From Garcia nutans (taxonomy: Eukaryota > Streptophyta > Magnoliopsida > Malpighiales > Euphorbiaceae): a stretch of 64,000 bases of DNA. Positions 59,405-64,000 of the stretch are shown piece by piece. The translations under genes were made by a program, and so were the position numbers. Positions within the stretch are counted from its first letter, which is position 1; each line of letters begins with the position of its first letter. The notes below the pieces were generated by a model. It was not told the origin of the DNA. It searched no databases and saw nothing but the letters and a program-made list of their open reading frames with translations. The stretch spans positions 39,801,501 through 39,865,500 of the forward strand of contig CANTUV010000008.1 of the NCBI GenBank assembly GCA_947685225.1, in the 5' to 3' direction.

Positions 59405-60780
59405 CTAACAATACACTTTCTGAATTGACAAATGTAAAATATATGGCAGACGATAAGTGTAACATATAGGCCAGCTTTGCCTCAGCCGATCCAAGTAGGC
59501 TTCAGTCAAACAAGGCATGTCTAAATCAGGAGGGAATTCAGAACCATGAGGCTCAGCTCCATACTGACGGCCAAGCCGGCGAGGATCATAGCAAGTACCT
59601 CGACGAAGAGCGGCAAAAGGAACATACATCAAGTATGTCCGCATGGTGATACGAGAAATCTTCCACTAAGGTACCAACCAACGGATGTTGACTTCAGTGC
59701 GTGAGTGGATCCAGTCAACCCAGTCAGCATAGGAAGAAGCAGGATGGAGTAGCTTCCTAGCATAATGATGCCGTGGTAGATATCTAGCAAAATCCATGGA
59801 TGGACTATCAAGCAGGCAAAGACACACCTAAAGTCAAATCTGTGAGGGAAAATTAAATTTAAAAAAAGTCCGCTGAGTTGAAAACCCACAAGGGCAGCTT
59901 AGGCAAAAATTAGGACAACTCGCTAGTTCCGAAAACCCACATGGGCGGACTAGGCCAAAATTAGAGCAATATAAAAAATATAATAAAAGAGGTCTACTAA
60001 GTTGAAAACCCGCAAGGGTAGCTTAGGCAAAAATTAGGACAGCTCGCTAGTTCCGAAAACCAGCATAGGCGGACTAGGCAAAAATTAAAGCAATAAAATA
60101 AAAAAAGAAGAAGAAAAAGAAAACCTAAATTGAAAACCCGAAAGGGCAGTTTGGGTAATTACCTGAAGCAACAACGGACTCCCGGTCAGTCTCTTTGACA
60201 ATCCTAATTTAAGTTGGTCTAATCCAACTAAAGTCTCGGCTAAGATCACAGGTATCGACGATAAGCCTCCTTCCATTTGGTCCATAATATCCAATACTCG
60301 TGAATCAATATTGCCATCAGAAGAAACAAGCAAGAATTGGCCAAGCAAGCAAAGATAAAGCATACGTCCCCATGCCTTAGTAGGAGCCAAATGAGAGAGA
60401 TAAAAATTAATCAAATGAGCAAGTAGAATTTTCTCACCTCTCATCAACTGAAGAACTTCGAGCTTTGAAATTTGAAATAACATCTGCATCTTCTGTTGAG
60501 TCTTGGAAATCAATATGGGTAATGCCATTTGTTGATTATTTGGATATCCAAGGATGGCCTCAAATTCTTCAATCAAGGGACATATTTCAAGGCCATTAAT
60601 TTTAAATGTCCTAGAATCTACACTCCAAAAAGAAGTCATGGCATGTAAAAAGGAATGGTCCAATTTAACATTTTGAAAACACTTCAAAGTATCCACTTTT
60701 GATCAAGACATTTACTTCCAATGAATGGCATTCATATTCTTAAATAGAATTTTTATTTTTTTTAAATGGAGTTCGGTCAT
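59405..60780 (-). pseudogene. Antisense gene 2 of element B: DUF7745-like protein
   Basis: Minus strand, ATG at 60780 (MTELHLKKIKILFKN), with two early stops shortly after. From 60696 it is open through LHAMTSFWSVDSRTFKING, EICPLIEEFEAILGYP, APTKAWGRMLYLCLLG, DSRVLDIMDQMEGGLSSIP and AETLVGLDQ to the exon end near 60160 (CAG|GTAATT). The second exon holds MRTYLMYVPFAALRRGTCYDP; a TAG near 59670 replaces the Trp of A. This is the better preserved copy of the EEFEAIL block. The DUF7745 assignment is from remembered family sequence and should be checked. No known biochemical role. Confidence 0.7.
59840..60160 (-). repeat. Intron of antisense gene 2 (element B) with about five hairpin cassettes
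   Basis: Plus-strand cassettes CTGAG...CTTAG (59873-59902), CTAG...CTAG (59924-59953), CTAAG...CTTAG, CTAG...CTAG and CCTAAATT...GTTTGGG, each around ACCC/GGG. A has three in the same intron, so the number varies between copies. Confidence 0.6.
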
Positions 60781-60878
60781 CGTGGAAGGATGAAGGAAAA
60801 TTAGAATTGATAAAAGGAGTATTTATGTTGAAGTGAAAAATCTCTTGGTTTCTGTATGGAATTATGGCGTGAAAGGTG

Positions 60879-60887
60879 ATTTATATA
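60879..60887 (-). promoter_or_regulatory. TATA box of antisense gene 2 (element B)
   Basis: TATATAAATCACC on the minus strand, about 100 bases before the ATG at 60780, identical in core and distance to A (18111-18119). Confidence 0.6.
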
Positions 60888-61171
60888 GGAAGCTTGTGCT
60901 TTTCCAAAATTGATAAGGAAAAAGAGTGAGACCGTGATGTATAAGGAAAAGAATTAGCGATGAAATTACTTTAGCATGTTGCATTTGGTTTTAGCTAAGT
61001 GGTGCGTCTGTGAATGTGAAAAGGAAAATTGTGGCGCAATAATTATGATATATATATATATAAAGTAAAAAAAAAGAAAAGGAAAAAGTTACATTAAAAT
61101 GAACATTATATATTATCATTATTACTTCTATATTTATTATACATTGTTTACTCAATTCATACAATACATCA

Positions 61172-62371
61172 CTAAGAAGGTTTTAGTAGGTCATCAAATA
61201 AAGCTCTGAAGAAATCATCGCCTGTTGGAGGAGGAGGCAAATCACTCGTCCCGAGTCCGCCCGAAGCAGGAGCACCAAAATCCCTGTTACCTTGGAGTTT
61301 CGATCTGTCATGATCCTCATCAGAAGTAGACGAAAGGATCTCATGGTCATCAGTTTAGGGTCCTCTAGATGAAGAAGCACCAGGATCCCTCATCCCCTAA
61401 AATCGGAAGTCTCAAAAATTTTGTTCTGATTGATGATACAAATTTTCAAAATGGGAAACCTGCTGACGACTAGCGGCCAACTCTTCTTGAAGTTTTTTAT
61501 TTTGTTCTTCAAGCATCCGCTGTGAGCTAGAAAGGAAAAGAGTAAGATCATACATAATCATGCATACATATAGCATAAATTACCATGAAACAAGAAAACT
61601 TACTAGGTAATTCATATTAATACCCTGTGGATGAGATGGCATATCTGGCGGACTAGAATGAGCAAATGAAGAAGCAGTAAAAGAAGGTCCAGCCTCATGA
61701 TTAAATGAGCCAGCAGCCTGTAACAATCATTAAAGAATCAAAATAAGTTAAGGAAGAAGCGATTACAATGAAAAATGGTAAAAGTTTACTTGAGAAGTGC
61801 TAGCTCCGAGATGTGGAATGAATTCTCCTTCCTCTTCATCTCTATCCTCATTTTCTTCGGGAATTTTCCATAACCAATAGGAGATACATAAAAGTTCAAG
61901 AGCCATATTTGAATAAAATAGGTAAAAGATGCACACAGTGGATAGAGAAATGTTTCAACATCATAACCATGTCGGGCCAACCACCATGCATTCTCCAGCA
62001 TTGATGTGATATTTAAAGTATATTTCGGGCAACACATTGGGATCTTTCGCTGCTCAGGACCAAGAAACCACTCATAAACTCTCTCTCCGAGAAACCAGCC
62101 ACTAGACACAAGACCAGTGATGACTCGGTGAGTATGTTAGAAAGGCAGTGCATCATTTATGGAGGAAGTCCAGTTTGTCCGCTCTTCTAGGTTCCACCAT
62201 GCCAAATTCACCTGCAAAATGACATAAGGTAAGTAAACTTACTTATAAAATTTTAAAGTATACTAATGCTATTTTACCCGGTCCCAGGTTAAGCAGCTCA
62301 AGACAAAGCGCTGGGTATGCACATGGTGGGAGCCGGAAACTTCTATGTGATCTGACAACCAGAAATTTAAT
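61172..62371 (-). pseudogene. Antisense PMD gene of element B, 5' truncated
   Basis: Only exons 3 (partial) to 7 remain. Exon 3 enters at 62371 and ends with CLTWDR before a GT site near 62280. Exon 4 has SSGWFLGERVYEWFLGPEQR and the AWWLARHGYDVETFL block. The Pro-rich last exon (SDLPPPPTGDDFF) ends at 61172. The PMD core (exon 2) and start are missing because the element breaks off at 62371. The exon 4 Trp that is a TAG in A is intact here, so that stop is specific to A. Confidence 0.75.
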
Positions 62372-64000
62372 CAATTTTTGTTAATTTTTTGTGCAAGCCG
62401 AGCTCCAAAGTGGCAAAATTCTTCAACCTTTTGTCAAGAAAAGGCACATGCCCAAGCTTTATTTGTAAATTTGGTAATTCATGCAAACGGACGCCATGTG
62501 ATTTTAATTAATTTCTTGTTTTATTTTCTTTTAAGTTTATTATGTTAGTTAGGGATTTGTTTTCAACCTAGGACCCATAAAGGCTAGAGTTGAAGCTCCT
62601 TTGGAATAATTATTTTGGGAATGGTGCAATATTTTACTATTCAGTATTGTGTTTGTGGATATCATATTATTAAATGTTCATGCATTGCAATATATTCTCA
62701 TTTCATAATTATTATGGCATAATCCATGAAAACTGTACTTTTTCCTAAAATCAATCAAAGAAATGATTAACATCAATCACAGAGGGAAAATCATTTTTTT
62801 TTGTCAAAATTGGTTTAGAAAACTTAGCCTAGGACCCATCATGATTGGTTTCAGAATAATGTCTTTTTGGACAAGAGATAATTTAATTAAATATAGTCAA
62901 ATAAATAGATTTTTCCTTAATTTTTTCCAAATGAAATAAACTAAGGTGGTGATGACTCTCCAATATTGGCTTTTAAAAATAAAAGCCACCTTCCTTTTTC
63001 AAAATGAGAGGAGAGTTTCTTTTCTAAAAATAAAAGAAACAAAATCTTTTCAAAATAAAAGATGCCATTTAAACCCATGCTTATCGAACCGACTAGAGAC
63101 TATACATAGTGGTATCATGTGAGACTAAGCCCAGATGAGCATTTCTGGCTCCCTCATTGTGAGTCAGGATTTAGTGCTCGAGCGAGGCCTTACACTTCCA
63201 GAACATGACAGTTTTAGTGATCATCCTAAACCTAAGAAGTTGAGGTGAGAAGCTTAACCTCAAGGACGACCGCTAAATAGGTATGCATGACCATCCTTAA
63301 GAAGTCGCAACTGCAGCTAAAGATAGAGAATTCTCAAATATCACAGTAGAGATCCCGGTCATTCTTATGGTAAAAAGAATGGGCGCTAACCAATAACGAG
63401 CGATCACCCAAAAAGAATGCACGACAGTACCTCAACCTTAAAGCAAAAATTATATAGTTGGCAGTAGAGTTCATAGTCTTAAGCGCAACTTAAAGCTCGA
63501 TGCGAGTGCTCCTGTTCGACCATGATTCAGACAAAGGGTGATTGCGCCTTTCAATCTTTAGTGTTTTTTCTCTGCACCAATAATACATCGACAAGTGGCA
63601 TAACCATTTAAAGGGAAAATTCAAATTTCTTAAAGCGCGACCTCACCAAAATTAGGAGCAATCAAGAATGTCATAAAGTCTGGCACACAACATTTCGCTC
63701 TGACCTGTTAGAGCCACATGTACTAGCCAGTACAAACAAATTCATGATTTACGACCATCCAAAAGTTGGGGATGACTTCTAAACCATGAAGTGCAACTGC
63801 ACTAATAAGACATGTGATTGAACATCTCCTCTAACAACATTTAATGCAAGAGATTTGGTGAAAAGCTTGATCTTCTTCTACTCAACTTAAACATAAATTT
63901 ATGATGAAGATAGCTATAAATACACCACCAACTACCATTTTAAGAGACTTTTGGGCATTTGTTATCCAACCTTTTGCAATTTTATTTCTCATTTGCCTTG
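62372..64000. other. Unassigned retroelement-like DNA at the right edge
   Basis: No open frame above 60 codons that I would call. Features seen: a GGTGGTGATGACTC stretch near 62945 that resembles the LTR end of Tat-type elements, CCTAGGACCCAT repeated at 62568 and 62831, several GACGACCGC/GACCATCC motifs at 63260-63300 resembling the minus strand of the 24400-24750 segment, and a TATAAATA near 63915. Probably parts of further LTR elements; borders cannot be set. Confidence 0.35.

Overview
This window looks like 64 kb of plant (angiosperm, probably eudicot) heterochromatin made almost entirely of nested LTR retrotransposons. I see no host protein gene, rRNA or tRNA. The evidence is two lineages of Ty3/gypsy elements with recognisable gag-pol remnants, primer-binding sites for plant tRNAs (initiator Met for Tekay-type, probably Arg for Tat-type), LTRs of 1.9-3.2 kb, and target-site duplications (TSDs) that can be read at many insertions. 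The species cannot be fixed from the sequence.

Layout. 1-9138: T1, a Tekay-type chromovirus on the + strand (5' LTR tail, PBS, gag, protease, RT, RNase H, integrase, chromodomain, PPT, truncated 3' LTR). It is dead, and its gag is split by a minus-strand solo LTR (1147-3613). 9139-35288: A, a 5'-truncated Tat-type element (end of RT, RNase H, archaeal-type RNase H, integrase) broken by two solo LTRs (11521-13994, 14192-16471). Its 3' half carries two antisense genes, hairpin arrays, a PPT and a 3' LTR. That LTR holds a 1.4-kb solo-LTR-like insert (from 23779), and inside the insert sits a young 9.8-kb non-coding LTR element (24949-34743, TSD CTCTT). 35289-41169: T2, the 3' end of a minus-strand Tekay element, whose LTR holds another solo LTR (35433-37960). 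41170-49506: C, a Tat-type element inserted in the T2 integrase; it has a 5' LTR, a short gag, no pol, and an antisense gene. 49507-62371: B, a Tat-type element inserted in C, with a full but broken gag-pol and both antisense genes, cut off at 62371. 62372-64000: unassigned retroelement-like DNA.

How the parts work together. The sense genes are the usual retrotransposon set and are all inactivated. The unusual part is the cargo of the Tat-type elements. On the opposite strand they carry an intron-containing gene for a plant mobile domain (PMD) protein, seen in three copies with the same intron positions, and a second intron-containing gene resembling DUF7745 proteins, seen in two copies. Both genes have TATA boxes conserved between copies about 80-100 bp before their ATGs. 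Around these genes, and in the LTRs of both lineages, are many short stem-loops whose arms change in a matched way while the architecture stays the same, which suggests selection on RNA or DNA structure.

Limits: everything was read by eye. Domain names come from remembered family motifs, exon borders are inferred from GT/AG sites and conservation between copies, and no alignment, folding or database search was run.
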